64,000 bases of DNA, taken from UBA6623 sp965238125 (GTDB lineage Bacteria > Acidobacteriota > Terriglobia > Bryobacterales > UBA6623). Both the position numbers and the translations under genes were made by a program. The stretch is taken from the NCBI GenBank assembly GCA_965238125.1, contig OZ250179.1:4402001-4466000 (forward strand), given 5' to 3'. Below are positions 24,928 through 33,203 of this stretch, one piece after another. Under the pieces are notes generated by a model. It was not told the DNA's origin and made no database searches. It saw nothing but the letters and a program-made list of their open reading frames with translations. Positions within the stretch are counted from its first letter, which is position 1, and the number at the start of each line of letters is the position of its first letter.

Positions 24928-25959
24928 ATGGGGCCTCTCATGCTGGGGCGTGTTGAGGCGATCGACCTCGTCAAGCAATTCCGGACATTCAAGCGTAAGG
25001 AGGGGCTCTCGGGGGCGATCCGCGACCTTTTCTCGCGCGAATACACGACCCTGGATGCGGTCGACAAGATTTCGTTCCAAATCGAACCGGGCGAGATGGT
25101 TGGCTACATCGGCCCCAACGGCGCCGGTAAGTCCACTTCCGTCAAGATGCTCACCGGCATTTTGGTCCCTACTTCGGGAAAAGTCGTCGCCAACGGTTTC
25201 GAGCCCTACCGCCAACGGATGGCCTACACCCGCACGATCGGGGTGGTTTTCGGGCAACGCACACAACTTTGGTGGGATATCGCCGTCGTCGAATCGTTTC
25301 GGCTGCTCAAGCGCATCTACGACGTCAGTGACGCCGACTATGAAGCGCGCATGCGGCGGTTCGATGAGATTCTCGAACTCAATCGCTACCTGCATCAGCC
25401 GGTGCGCAAGCTGAGCCTCGGCGAGCGTATGCGCTGCGACATGGCGGCCGCTCTGCTGCATAACCCCCCGCTGCTGTTTCTTGACGAACCGACGATCGGG
25501 CTCGACCTGCTGGCCAAAGAGAGCATCCGACTGTTTCTCAAGGAAGTCAACCGCAACTTCGGCACGACGGTTCTGCTGACGACCCACGACCTTTCCGACA
25601 TCGAGGAACTCTGTCGGCGTCTGATGATCATCGATCGCGGGCGGATTCTCTTTGACGGGCCGCTCGAGGAACTCAAACGCATGCTGTGGCGGCAGAATCA
25701 GGTTAAGTTCGAGCTGCGCGGCCGGGAGCAAGCCGGCGCCATCGAAGCCCTCGCCATCCCCGGGGTTACAACCGAACAGGTCGACGAGCTGACCTGCCGG
25801 CTCTCGTTTCCCAGAGACGACTATACGGTCGGTGAGATCATCCGTCGGGTAGTCTCGGGCGTTGACGTGCGCGACATCTTGATCGAAGAGGAGTCGATCG
25901 AGGACATCGTGCGGCGTGTGTATCTAGGCAACGCCGTGCCCGCCGCGGGGCAGCGATGA
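24928..25959 (+). CDS. ABC transporter ATPase, COG4586-type
   Basis: 343 aa. Walker A GYIGPNGAGKST at 59-70, signature LSLGERMRCDMAAALLHNPPLLFLDEPTIGLD with Walker B LLFLDEPT, and H-loop TTHD. The N-terminal extension (VEAIDLVKQFRTFKRKEGLSGAIRDLFSREYTTLDAVDKIS) and the Q-loop VFGQRTQLWWDI are hallmarks of the COG4586 subgroup, exporters of unknown substrates that pair with COG4587 permeases. It overlaps the permease start (25956). Start choice: ATG 24928 has AGGTGA 4 nt upstream; ATG 24940 would be 10 nt after a TAGAAT box. Confidence 0.85.
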   Translation: MGPLMLGRVEAIDLVKQFRTFKRKEGLSGAIRDLFSREYTTLDAVDKISFQIEPGEMVGYIGPNGAGKSTSVKMLTGILVPTSGKVVANGFEPYRQRMAYTRTIGVVFGQRTQLWWDIAVVESFRLLKRIYDVSDADYEARMRRFDEILELNRYLHQPVRKLSLGERMRCDMAAALLHNPPLLFLDEPTIGLDLLAKESIRLFLKEVNRNFGTTVLLTTHDLSDIEELCRRLMIIDRGRILFDGPLEELKRMLWRQNQVKFELRGREQAGAIEALAIPGVTTEQVDELTCRLSFPRDDYTVGEIIRRVVSGVDVRDILIEEESIEDIVRRVYLGNAVPAAGQR

Positions 25960-26774
25960 GCGTCGCCGCTGTCGGCCGCCTGCGCAACTATCTCGAATAC
26001 TCGCGTATCGGGTTTATCAATATCCTTGCATTTCGACTGCGTTATTACACCGGCATTGTTACTTACGTGATCAATGTCACGGTCTATTACTTCATTTGGA
26101 AGGCGCTCTATGCGGGCGACCCGGATTTCGCCCGCGGCTTCAGTTTCGAGGACATGGTGACCTACGTCGCCGTGGGGTGGGTGATTCGTTCCGTCTATTT
26201 CAACAACATCGACCAGAATATGGCGGTGGACGTTCAGGAAGGCAAGATCGCGCTTTCGCTGCTGAAGCCCGTCAGCGTGCAGACGATGTATTTGGGGCGT
26301 GCGTTCGGCGAGGCGACGTTTCGATTGATCTTGCTGACCACGCCGGCGGCGATCGTCATTGCGTTGATCTTTCCCGTGCAACCGCCGACGGGAGCCGGCT
26401 CATTCGCCGTCTTTCTTTTGTCGCTGGTGATGAGCGTCTTTCTGATGGGCGCGATCAACTTCATCGTGGGGTGTTTCGCGGTTCGGATGAAATCGATTCT
26501 TGGACTGCTGCGGGCAAAATTTTTCGTTCAGGAATTACTCTCGGGGTTGTTGATTCCGATGACGATGTTCCCCGAGCCGGCGCGGACCATCGTCGCCTAC
26601 CTGCCGTTCCAGCACATCGCCTATACGCCGCTGCGGATCTATCTGGGGAAAGTTGAAGACGGCGCGCTTGCCGGCTTGGTGCTGCTGCAGGCATTCTGGG
26701 TCGTTGCGCTGATGGCCTTCGGCGCCTGGTTCTGGAACGTCATGATCCGCAAGGTGACGATCCACGGGGGCTGA
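25956..26774 (+). CDS. ABC-2 permease partner (COG4587-type)
   Basis: 272 aa with six predicted membrane helices. Its start overlaps the ATPase stop (ATGA), so it is its partner. Landmarks: SRIGFINILAFRLRYYTGIVTYVINVTVYYFIWKALY in the first helices, then VRSVYFNNIDQNMAVDVQEGKIALSLLKPVSVQTMYLGRAFGEATFRLI. The same family usually comes as three genes (ATPase plus two permeases); the second permease is not seen here, so the complex may be a homodimer or its partner lies elsewhere. Confidence 0.8.
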   Translation: MSVAAVGRLRNYLEYSRIGFINILAFRLRYYTGIVTYVINVTVYYFIWKALYAGDPDFARGFSFEDMVTYVAVGWVIRSVYFNNIDQNMAVDVQEGKIALSLLKPVSVQTMYLGRAFGEATFRLILLTTPAAIVIALIFPVQPPTGAGSFAVFLLSLVMSVFLMGAINFIVGCFAVRMKSILGLLRAKFFVQELLSGLLIPMTMFPEPARTIVAYLPFQHIAYTPLRIYLGKVEDGALAGLVLLQAFWVVALMAFGAWFWNVMIRKVTIHGG

Positions 26775-26802
26775 AAACCGCGCTTTTGGTCATCGGGAAG
26801 TC

Positions 26803-28356
26803 ATGGCAAACCAAGAAACCTTCGGCTCGCGGCTCGGCATGATGCTGGCCATGCTCGGCATGGCGGTAGGCACGGGCAATATCTGGCGCTTTCCGCGCAT
26901 CGCTGCGAAGAACGGCGGCGGCGAATTCCTGGTCGCTTGGATCGTCTTCTTGCTGCTGTGGTCGATTCCGCTGGTGCTGGTCGAGTTCGGATTGGGGCGC
27001 AAGACGCGCTCGGGGCCGATTCGGACATTTATCGAAGTGCTCGGGCCGCGCTGGGCTTGGATGGGCGCTTTTTGCGTGCTGGTGACATGCGCCATCAGTT
27101 TTTACTATTCCGTGGTGGCTGGTTGGACGTTGCGCTACATGACGGCCTCGTTGACGGGAGAGGTGCCCGGGGCGACGCCGGGGGTTTTCTGGAACGACTT
27201 CACGACATCCTATGAGCCGGCCGCGATGCATGTGCTGATGATCGGCGGGGCGGTGCTTGTGGTGGCGCGGGGGGTGCGGGCGATCGAGCGCGTGGGGTTT
27301 ATCCTGATGCCGGCGCTGATTGTACTCGTGGTGATCTTGACGGTTCGCGCGGTCATGTTGCCTGGCGCCGGCGAGGGGCTGACGTATCTGTTTACGGTCG
27401 ATTGGGCGAACCTGGCCGAGCCGCGCATCTGGATCGAGGCGCTGGTTCAAAATGCTTGGGACACGGGCGCGGGGTGGGGGTTGGTGCTGTGTTACGCGGT
27501 TTATCTTCGGCGCGACGAGGATACGGCCCTCAACGCTTTCCTGTTGCCGGCGGCGAACAATTTGATTTCACTGCTGGCGGCGATCATGGTGTTTTGCACG
27601 GTCTTTTCGGCGGTTCCCCAATTGATCGATGAAGCGGCCACGAATCCACAGGTCTTAGAAGGGCTGGGTACGCTCGATGAAGCCGTGGCCGCGGGCCGGG
27701 AGTTTTCTCCGGAGCTGCTGCAGGAGACGATTTTCTCGGAAGGCAATACGGGCATCACCTTTATTTGGATGCCGCAATTGTTTGGTACCTTGGCCTTCGG
27801 GCGGTTTTTCATGCTGCTGTTTTTCTCGGCATTGAGCTTCGCCGCCTTCACGAGTCTGGTTGCGATGGTGGAGGTGTTTACGCGGTCGCTGATGGATGCC
27901 GGAATGGAGCGGGCCAAGGCGATTCGTATTGTCGGGATTACATCGCTACTGCTGGGTTTGCCGTCGGCGCTGTGGATGAAAGTGCTCGACAACCAGGACT
28001 GGGTTTGGAGCGTGGCTCTGATGCTGTCGGGATTGTTCTTCTCGATCGCGGTGATCGGACACGGCAGGGCACGGTTTCGCGCTGAGCACTTGAATCACGA
28101 ACATTCCGACGTCCGCGTCGGCCGCTGGTGGGACGGCGTGATCGCGGTTTTGGTCCCGTTCGAAGCCGTGTTTTTGTTGGGTTGGTTTCTGTATCAATCG
28201 CGGTTGGACGACCCGGCGGGTTGGCTGCGACCTTTTGACCCGGAAAACGTGTTTAATGTCGGCACGGTGCTGTTTCAATTGGGAATTGGGATGGCGGTTT
28301 TGATTGCCTTGAATGGGTGGATTGCGAGGAAGACGAAACGCAGCGGAAATTCATAG
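26803..28356 (+). CDS. Sodium-dependent transporter, NSS (SNF) family
   Basis: 517 aa with about twelve membrane helices. It moves an amino acid or related solute with Na+. The first helix carries SRLGMMLAMLGMAVGTGNIWRFP, with the unwound Gly-rich substrate and Na+-binding site of LeuT-type proteins. Also EFLVAWIVFLLLWSIPLVLVEFGLG and ALSFAAFTSLVAMVEVFTRSL (helix 8 Ser site). Length is normal for the bacterial subgroup. It is 28 bp after the ABC permease in the same direction. Its last residues (ARKTKRSGNS) end just 25 bp before the IS110-type leader. Confidence 0.88.
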   Translation: MANQETFGSRLGMMLAMLGMAVGTGNIWRFPRIAAKNGGGEFLVAWIVFLLLWSIPLVLVEFGLGRKTRSGPIRTFIEVLGPRWAWMGAFCVLVTCAISFYYSVVAGWTLRYMTASLTGEVPGATPGVFWNDFTTSYEPAAMHVLMIGGAVLVVARGVRAIERVGFILMPALIVLVVILTVRAVMLPGAGEGLTYLFTVDWANLAEPRIWIEALVQNAWDTGAGWGLVLCYAVYLRRDEDTALNAFLLPAANNLISLLAAIMVFCTVFSAVPQLIDEAATNPQVLEGLGTLDEAVAAGREFSPELLQETIFSEGNTGITFIWMPQLFGTLAFGRFFMLLFFSALSFAAFTSLVAMVEVFTRSLMDAGMERAKAIRIVGITSLLLGLPSALWMKVLDNQDWVWSVALMLSGLFFSIAVIGHGRARFRAEHLNHEHSDVRVGRWWDGVIAVLVPFEAVFLLGWFLYQSRLDDPAGWLRPFDPENVFNVGTVLFQLGIGMAVLIALNGWIARKTKRSGNS

Positions 28357-28380
28357 AGCAGATACAGAGATGGGATGAGA

Positions 28381-28478
28381 GGCTGGTCGCTTGGAGCCGG
28401 GAAGCGGTAGGCTACCGGCAGCAGCGCACTTCTCCACAAGGGAGGTGCAATGGATTTTTGAAAAGGAGGCGACCAGCC
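28381..28478 (+). ncRNA. Candidate structured leader or bridge-type guide RNA of the IS110-type element
   Basis: A 98-nt segment closed by a perfect 10-bp pairing: GGCTGGTCGC (28381-28390) with GCGACCAGCC (28469-28478), the latter directly abutting the transposase ATG. Inside are hairpin 1 (CGGTA 28405-28409 with TACCG 28413-28417) and hairpin 2 (9 bp with two GU pairs: 28426-28434 with 28440-28448, loop CACAA). IS110 elements of the IS621 type express a guide RNA from exactly this position. Alternatively it controls translation: hairpin 2 and the closing stem flank two ribosome-binding sites. Confidence 0.4.
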
Positions 28479-29675
28479 ATGAAGAAGAATAGCAAACAAC
28501 AGACCGACAAGAACCAAACCGACAAACACCAAACCAAGAAAGCCGACAGCTCACAAGCGAAGACCCGCCAACTCACCCAGCTCGAACAACAGTTGGCGCA
28601 ACAACGCATCCAGATGCAAAAAGACAACGAAATTTGCGCCGTCGCCGGCGTCGACATCGGCGACAAACGTTGCTTCGTACGGCTCACCGACCTCGCCGGC
28701 GAAAGCCTCGAGGAATGCCAAGTCCCCACCCGCCCGGAGGCCTTGGATCGCTGGTTCCGCCGTTGGCCGCGGCTGCGCATTGTGATCGAAACCGGCAGCC
28801 ACAGCAACTGGATTCGCCGCCGCCTGGCCGCCCTCGCCCACGACGTGCTCGTCGCCGACGCGCGGCAATTGCGTTTAATCAGCCAATCCGACTCGAAAAA
28901 CGACCGCAACGACGCCTATTGGTTGGCCGAGCTGGGACGCACCAACCCGGCCCTGTTGAATCCCGTCGCGCCGCGCAAGCTCGAGACCGAACAACAACGC
29001 ACGTTGTTGCGGGTGCGCGAGGCCGTGCTCGAGTGCCGCACGAAATTGAAAGGGAGTTTGCGCGGCATGGCGAAGTCGCACGGCATCCGCTTGGGCCGAT
29101 GCGCCCAGAACCAATGGGTCGAGCGCGTCCGGGAGGCCTGCCCCGAGGTGTTGCACGCGGCGTTGTTGGGGGTGGCGACACAAATCGAAAGCCTCGGCGC
29201 GACGATCCGCGAATATGACAAACAAATCGTCGCGTTGGGCAAGCAATACGCAGCGGTCGAGCGGCTACGAACGATCGGAGGGGTGGGGCCGCTGACGGCG
29301 TTGACGTTCGTGTTGGCGCTCGACAACGACCCGGGCCGCGTGAAGCGTTCGCGGCAGGTCGGCGCGCTGGTGGGGCTGCGTCCCAAGCAACGCCAATCGG
29401 GCGAGCGGTCACTGCGGCTGGGCGTGACGAAATCGGGAGATCCGCTGCTGCGGCGGACGTTGATTCAGTGCGCGCACTGGGTGCTGGGGCCGTTCGGGAC
29501 CGACTCCACGCTCAGGCGCTGGGGTTTGGGTTTGGCGGCGCGCGGCGGAGGACATGCGAAGAAGCGGGCGGTGGTGGCGGTGGCGCGCAAGTTGGCGGTG
29601 CTGATGCATGTGTTGTGGGTGAAACAAGAAAACTACGATCCGCTGCACGGGCTGACGGAAACGGTTTCCCCATAA
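28479..29675 (+). CDS. IS110-family transposase (DEDD recombinase)
   Basis: 398 aa, with the ribosome-binding site AAGGAGG 8 nt before the ATG. A Lys/Gln/Thr-rich tail (1-50, KKNSKQQTDKNQTDKHQTKK and following) is unusual and looks disordered or nucleic-acid-binding. The RuvC-like domain has D in AVAGVDIGDKR, E in VIETGSHSNWI and D-x-x-DA in SKNDRNDAYWLAELGR. The C-terminal Tnp domain has LRTIGGVGPLTALTFVLALD and LRLGVTKSGDPLLRRTLIQCAHWVLG, containing the serine expected to act in strand exchange. Catalyses target- and donor-guided recombination in the IS110 family. Intact. Confidence 0.9.
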   Translation: MKKNSKQQTDKNQTDKHQTKKADSSQAKTRQLTQLEQQLAQQRIQMQKDNEICAVAGVDIGDKRCFVRLTDLAGESLEECQVPTRPEALDRWFRRWPRLRIVIETGSHSNWIRRRLAALAHDVLVADARQLRLISQSDSKNDRNDAYWLAELGRTNPALLNPVAPRKLETEQQRTLLRVREAVLECRTKLKGSLRGMAKSHGIRLGRCAQNQWVERVREACPEVLHAALLGVATQIESLGATIREYDKQIVALGKQYAAVERLRTIGGVGPLTALTFVLALDNDPGRVKRSRQVGALVGLRPKQRQSGERSLRLGVTKSGDPLLRRTLIQCAHWVLGPFGTDSTLRRWGLGLAARGGGHAKKRAVVAVARKLAVLMHVLWVKQENYDPLHGLTETVSP

Positions 29676-30150
29676 GGCAGGGACGATGAGGCGCAGTCGG
29701 CGGCAACGGTTTCGGATGAAGCAACGTGATGAGGACATCCGCGAGCCCCCTAACGGGGACTCGGCGGCAAGAAGATTCCTGTTGAAAGGAAGGGAGTAGG
29801 GGATTGGGCGGACGAAGCGAGGCCGCGGCGGAGAATCGAGATCGTGTCACGGTGACTGCGGGCTCTGGGCAGGCAGGCCGATTCTTTCGAGGATGGGTCG
29901 AAGCCGCAACAGAGAGAGCAGCGCCGAAAGACCGGACCCCAACCAGCAGAGGTCAACAACGAGACCGATAACACTGCGAATGGAAGCCCGGTCCTCAACG
30001 CGCCGCAAGGCATGAGGACCCGGGCCGGATCCGACAAACCGACCAACGCCTCCCAACGACCGCCCTTGACAAGCGACCCACCTCTCATGGAAGCCCGGAG
30101 CGCAAGCGACGGGCCCGGCAAGAGTCCAAGGCCCGAGGTAGCCAAAGGGA
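29676..30150. other. Non-coding region after the IS110 transposase
   Basis: No gene seen. Structures: GGAAACGGTTTCC palindrome overlapping the transposase end (29658-29670), a hairpin GAG-C-CCCC/GGGG-A-CTC (29743-29762) and a hairpin around 29987-30024 (CCCGGTCCTCA pairing with TGAGGACCCGGG, one bulge). At 30089-30122 an inverted copy of the GCCCGTCGCTTGCGCTC repeat appears. Part of this may be the right end of the IS110-type element, or its guide RNA if it is of the IS1111 type. Confidence 0.4.
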
Positions 30151-30406
30151 GACCGTCTCGCTTCTATGAACGCGCGGCATTCATAATACCGCCATGAAAA
30201 TGGGCGCCGGCGGTCCGAAGGGTCGGGCGCGAGGTTCTCGCCGCCCTTTCAGGGCTCGCCCGGATGGGGGTTCCACCCAGGGTTCCGCCGTTCCGGCTCC
30301 ACCCTGGTGCTATATTGCCGCCGCCGCTCGCGGCTCAAGGTGTGCGCGATCTTGTCGGACATTAACGTAATGCACAATACTCTCGAAGGTTATTTTCGGA
30401 AGAGTC
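30151..30406 (+). repeat. Mosaic dispersed repeat, copy D
   Basis: All modules are present: TTCTATGAACGCGCGGCATTC, CCGCCATGAAAATG, GCCGCCCTTTCAGGGCTC, CCCAGGGTTCCGCC...CCACCCTGG and the CCGCCGCTCGCGGC hairpin, with a long tail to TTTTCGGAAGAGTC. Confidence 0.85.
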
Positions 30407-30550
30407 ATGGGCTTTTTCGCCCTTCATCGGGGTCGGAACGCTATGGTTCGACGAACGAAAATCGAATGACAGTCGATGGCAGTCCCTTTTCTTGCTCGAA
30501 CAACCTCTTGCGGGGGGGGCGCGTCCGGCTGAGAGCCGGCCGTCACTGTT

Positions 30551-30584
30551 GACTAGGACCGGCAAGAGTGCCGGTAGCTACCGG
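30551..30584 (+). repeat. Palindromic repeat directly upstream of the cyclodeaminase gene
   Basis: GACTAGGACCGGCAAGAGTG followed by ccggtagctaccgg, matching 3896-3935. ACCGGCA/TGCCGGT form a hairpin and CCGGTAGCTACCGG is itself a perfect palindrome. It ends 10 nt before the ATG at 30595. Confidence 0.65.
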
Positions 30585-30594
30585 CAAAACCGAA

Positions 30595-31584
30595 ATGTTT
30601 CTGCTTAATGCCGAAGAGGTGCGCCAAGCGCTTCCCATGGCCGACGCCATTGAAGCCATGAAGCGAGCTTTTCGAGCGTTGGCAGCCGGCGAGGTCGAAC
30701 TTCCCGCGCGCTCTTCGCTGACGGTTCCTGCGCACCAGGGAATAACGCTCGTCATGCAGGCCCGCGTTGGTGAAGGCGACTTCCCCACCCTCAGCGTGAA
30801 GGTCGTTTCCGTTTTCTCGCGTAATCGCGAGCGCGGGCTGCCGACGATCCACGCGCTGGTTTTGGTGCTCGATCCTGAAACCGGCCGGGTGACGGCGCAA
30901 CTCGAAGGGGCGACGTTGACGGCGATTCGTACGGGCGCGGTTTCGGGTTTGGCGACCGAACTACTCGCGCGACCGGAAAGCCGCGTGGCAACGGTCTTTG
31001 GAACCGGCCCGCAAGCCCGCACGCAACTCGAAGCTGTTTGTACGGTGCGCCCCATCGATACCGCGCGCGTGTGCCATCCGTCGATCGAAAAGGCCCGCGC
31101 GTTCGCCGAAGAGATCGCCGGCGTCGGCGCCATCCCGGATAATGTCGAACCGACCGCGGACCCGGCGGTCGCGGTCGCGGGCGCCGATGTCGTTTCGACG
31201 GCTACCACTTCGCGAACTCCGGTATTTCGTGATTCCGATCTGTCGCCGGGCGTGCATATTAACGCGATCGGTTCGTTTCGTCCCGAGGTGGCCGAAATTC
31301 CGCCCGAGACGGTGGAGCGGGCGTTGATTGTCGTGGATCAGCGGAAAGCGGCACTTGAGGAAGCGGGCGATTTGATTCAGCCGATCCGCGCGGGGCACAT
31401 CGAAGCCGACGCCATTCACGCCGAGCTGGGAGAGCTGCTGTTGGGCCGTGCGGCAGGACGCTCGTGGCCCGAAGAAACTACGTTCTTTAAGTCTGTTGGG
31501 CTGGCCATCCAAGACGCCGCCGCCGCCCGACAAGCGCTGGAGAATGCTCAAATACAAAAGCTGGGCCACGAATTAGAGTGGTGA
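30595..31584 (+). CDS. Ornithine cyclodeaminase / mu-crystallin family oxidoreductase
   Basis: 329 aa. Family members are NAD(P)H enzymes that include ornithine cyclodeaminase, alanine dehydrogenase and delta1-pyrroline-2-carboxylate reductase. Landmarks: MFLLNAEEVRQALPMADAIEAMKRAF, the substrate arginine region LPARSSLTVPAHQGITLVMQAR, SVKVVSVFSRNRERGLPTIHALVLVLDPETG, TAIRTGAVSGLATELLA, and the nucleotide-binding ATVFGTGPQARTQLEA. The convergent enolase-family gene at 31696 suggests a joint amino-acid route. The ATG sits 10 nt after a palindromic repeat and shows no ribosome-binding site. Confidence 0.85.
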   Translation: MFLLNAEEVRQALPMADAIEAMKRAFRALAAGEVELPARSSLTVPAHQGITLVMQARVGEGDFPTLSVKVVSVFSRNRERGLPTIHALVLVLDPETGRVTAQLEGATLTAIRTGAVSGLATELLARPESRVATVFGTGPQARTQLEAVCTVRPIDTARVCHPSIEKARAFAEEIAGVGAIPDNVEPTADPAVAVAGADVVSTATTSRTPVFRDSDLSPGVHINAIGSFRPEVAEIPPETVERALIVVDQRKAALEEAGDLIQPIRAGHIEADAIHAELGELLLGRAAGRSWPEETTFFKSVGLAIQDAAAARQALENAQIQKLGHELEW

Positions 31585-31695
31585 CGTCACGCCGAGCTAT
31601 CTCAACATCGCGTACCTCGCGCCGCAACGATCGCCGTAGATCGCTCCAGCCGAATTCTGGAAGCCGATCAACGCTCGCTCCTCCTCTAACCCGAG

Positions 31696-32799
31696 CTACG
31701 AGAAGTCCGCATCGGGCTTGCCTAAAGCTTTCGGAATGGGCCGCACGCCGAGGCCGGGCGCGGTCGACGCCGCTAGGCGACCGTTCGCGCGTTGGGGCGC
31801 GCCCTGGGCCGTTTTGACCGTCACGTAACTGTTGAAATCCGTCGAGGTGAAGAGAAGCTCGGGCGGGGTGCTGTGGGCAATGTGGGAAATGGCGGCGGTG
31901 ACGATATCGCCGCCCCAAGCGTCTTCGATGGTCATCGCAATCCCGAGCGAAACGCAGAGGTCGCGCGCCTGCACGGTTCTGGTCAGCCCGCCGAGCTTGC
32001 TGATCTTGAGGTTGACGACGTCCATGGCATGATCCGAGCTCGCCCGCAGCAGGGCGTCGATGCCGTCGATTGTTTCATCCAAAATGAAGGGGTGATCGCC
32101 GCGCCGGCGCAGCGACAGGCAATCTTCGTAACGCAAACAGGGTTGTTCGATGTAGACATCGACGTCGCGCACGCTTCGAACGACGCGCGCCGCCTCGTGG
32201 GGCAACCAACCCGTATTGGCGTCGGCAACGAGAATATCGGCCGGTTCGAGCACTTCCCGAGCGGCCCGGATGCGCGCGATATCAGTTTCCACATCGCTGC
32301 CGACTTTGAGCTGAAAGCGCCGATAACCTTGAGCGCGGTAGAAGGCGACGCGCTCGGCCATTTGGTCGGGGGCCTGCTGGGAAATCGCTCGGTAGAGGAC
32401 GAAGTCGTCGTCCCAGCGGCCTCCCATCAACTCGCAACAAGGCTTGCCGCAAGCTTGCCCGAAGATATCCCAACAAGCCATGTCGAGGGCGGACTTGACG
32501 TAGGGGTGGCCCTTGAGGGCTTGATCCATGCGACGGTTCAAGACGGCGAGTTGTGTGGGGTCGAGACCGATGAGTTGGGGCGCGAGTTCCGCGATACCGG
32601 CTCGTGCGCCGGCGGCGTAGGAAGGCAGGTAGGCGGGGCCCAGCGGACAGACTTCCCCGTGGCCGGTGAGACCCTCGTCGGTTTCGACCGAGACAATCGT
32701 ACTGTCGAAAACCGAAACCGACTTCCCGCCTGACCAGTTGTAGCTGCCCTCGTGCAAGGGAAGGTCGACTTGGTAGACGAGAATGCGCTTGATTCGCAT
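31696..32799 (-). CDS. Mandelate racemase / muconate lactonizing enzyme family (enolase superfamily) protein
   Basis: 367 aa. It abstracts an alpha proton from a carboxylate using a Mg2+-bound enolate. Metal ligands D193 (VADANTGW), E218 (YIEQP) and D241 (ILDETIDG); bases K165 (RFQLKVGSD) and K265 (NLKISKLGG), one on each side as in the MLE-type subgroup that acts on amino-acid-like substrates. Related enzymes include cis-3-hydroxy-L-proline dehydratase and N-succinyl-amino-acid racemase. With the neighbouring cyclodeaminase-family reductase a hydroxyproline route is possible. The start at 32799 (MRIKRILVYQ) lacks the upstream Arg-rich extension. Confidence 0.85.
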   Translation of the reverse strand: MRIKRILVYQVDLPLHEGSYNWSGGKSVSVFDSTIVSVETDEGLTGHGEVCPLGPAYLPSYAAGARAGIAELAPQLIGLDPTQLAVLNRRMDQALKGHPYVKSALDMACWDIFGQACGKPCCELMGGRWDDDFVLYRAISQQAPDQMAERVAFYRAQGYRRFQLKVGSDVETDIARIRAAREVLEPADILVADANTGWLPHEAARVVRSVRDVDVYIEQPCLRYEDCLSLRRRGDHPFILDETIDGIDALLRASSDHAMDVVNLKISKLGGLTRTVQARDLCVSLGIAMTIEDAWGGDIVTAAISHIAHSTPPELLFTSTDFNSYVTVKTAQGAPQRANGRLAASTAPGLGVRPIPKALGKPDADFS

Positions 32800-32879
32800 C
32801 GCGGACGGTCCTAATGCTACCAGACCCGCGGTGAACCGGGCTCTCGCGGGCAACTTGGTTGAGATGTTGACGTTTCGGG

Positions 32880-33203
32880 TTAGTCGAAGCCGTGGTAGCG
32901 GTGGAGATCGAGCTGTACTTTACGGCCTCGGAAATGGACGCCTTCGGCCTGCAATCGGAGGCGTTGTTCCAGCGCCGAGGGTCCCGTGAGTGCAATGTGT
33001 CCGCCAGCGGCCAGGACACGATGCCAGGGGAGGCCGAGGCCGGGCGGAGCTTGTCGCAGCGCCCAACCGACGAAGCGGGGGTTGCCGGGCGGGCGAAGAG
33101 CCGCCGCGATGTCGCCATAGGTCGAGACGGACCCGCGCGGCACTTCAGTGACAAGGCGCCAAACGCTCTCTTTGCGTTGGGAGGAGCCAAGCCGGGAAAT
33201 CAT
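32880..33203 (-). CDS. Alkyltransferase-like protein (ATL), MGMT fold without the acceptor cysteine
   Basis: 107 aa. It has the DNA-binding MGMT core (ESVWRLVTEVPRGSVSTYGDIAAAL, then PRFVGWALRQA) but the reactive site reads LPWHRV instead of PCHRV, with Trp in place of the alkyl-accepting Cys, as in known ATL proteins. ATLs bind O6-alkylguanine and recruit nucleotide-excision repair instead of repairing directly. The ATG overlaps the upstream gene's stop (ATGA at 33200-33203), so its translation is coupled to the sensor-like protein. Confidence 0.85.
   Translation of the reverse strand: MISRLGSSQRKESVWRLVTEVPRGSVSTYGDIAAALRPPGNPRFVGWALRQAPPGLGLPWHRVLAAGGHIALTGPSALEQRLRLQAEGVHFRGRKVQLDLHRYHGFD

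Larger units (their letters stand above)
28381..29762 (+). mobile_element. IS110-family insertion sequence (ends not resolved)
   Basis: Defined by the DEDD transposase at 28479-29675 with structured non-coding DNA before (28381-28478) and after (29743-29762 hairpin, and more to about 30150). IS110 elements have no inverted terminal repeats and little or no target duplication, so the limits cannot be read from one copy. The given limits are the outermost structures that I judge to belong to it; the true right end may lie further right. Confidence 0.6.

Noticed and set aside
29743..29762. Rho-independent terminator of the IS110 transposase
   Set aside because: Hairpin is stable but is not followed by a T-run; kept only as a structure note.
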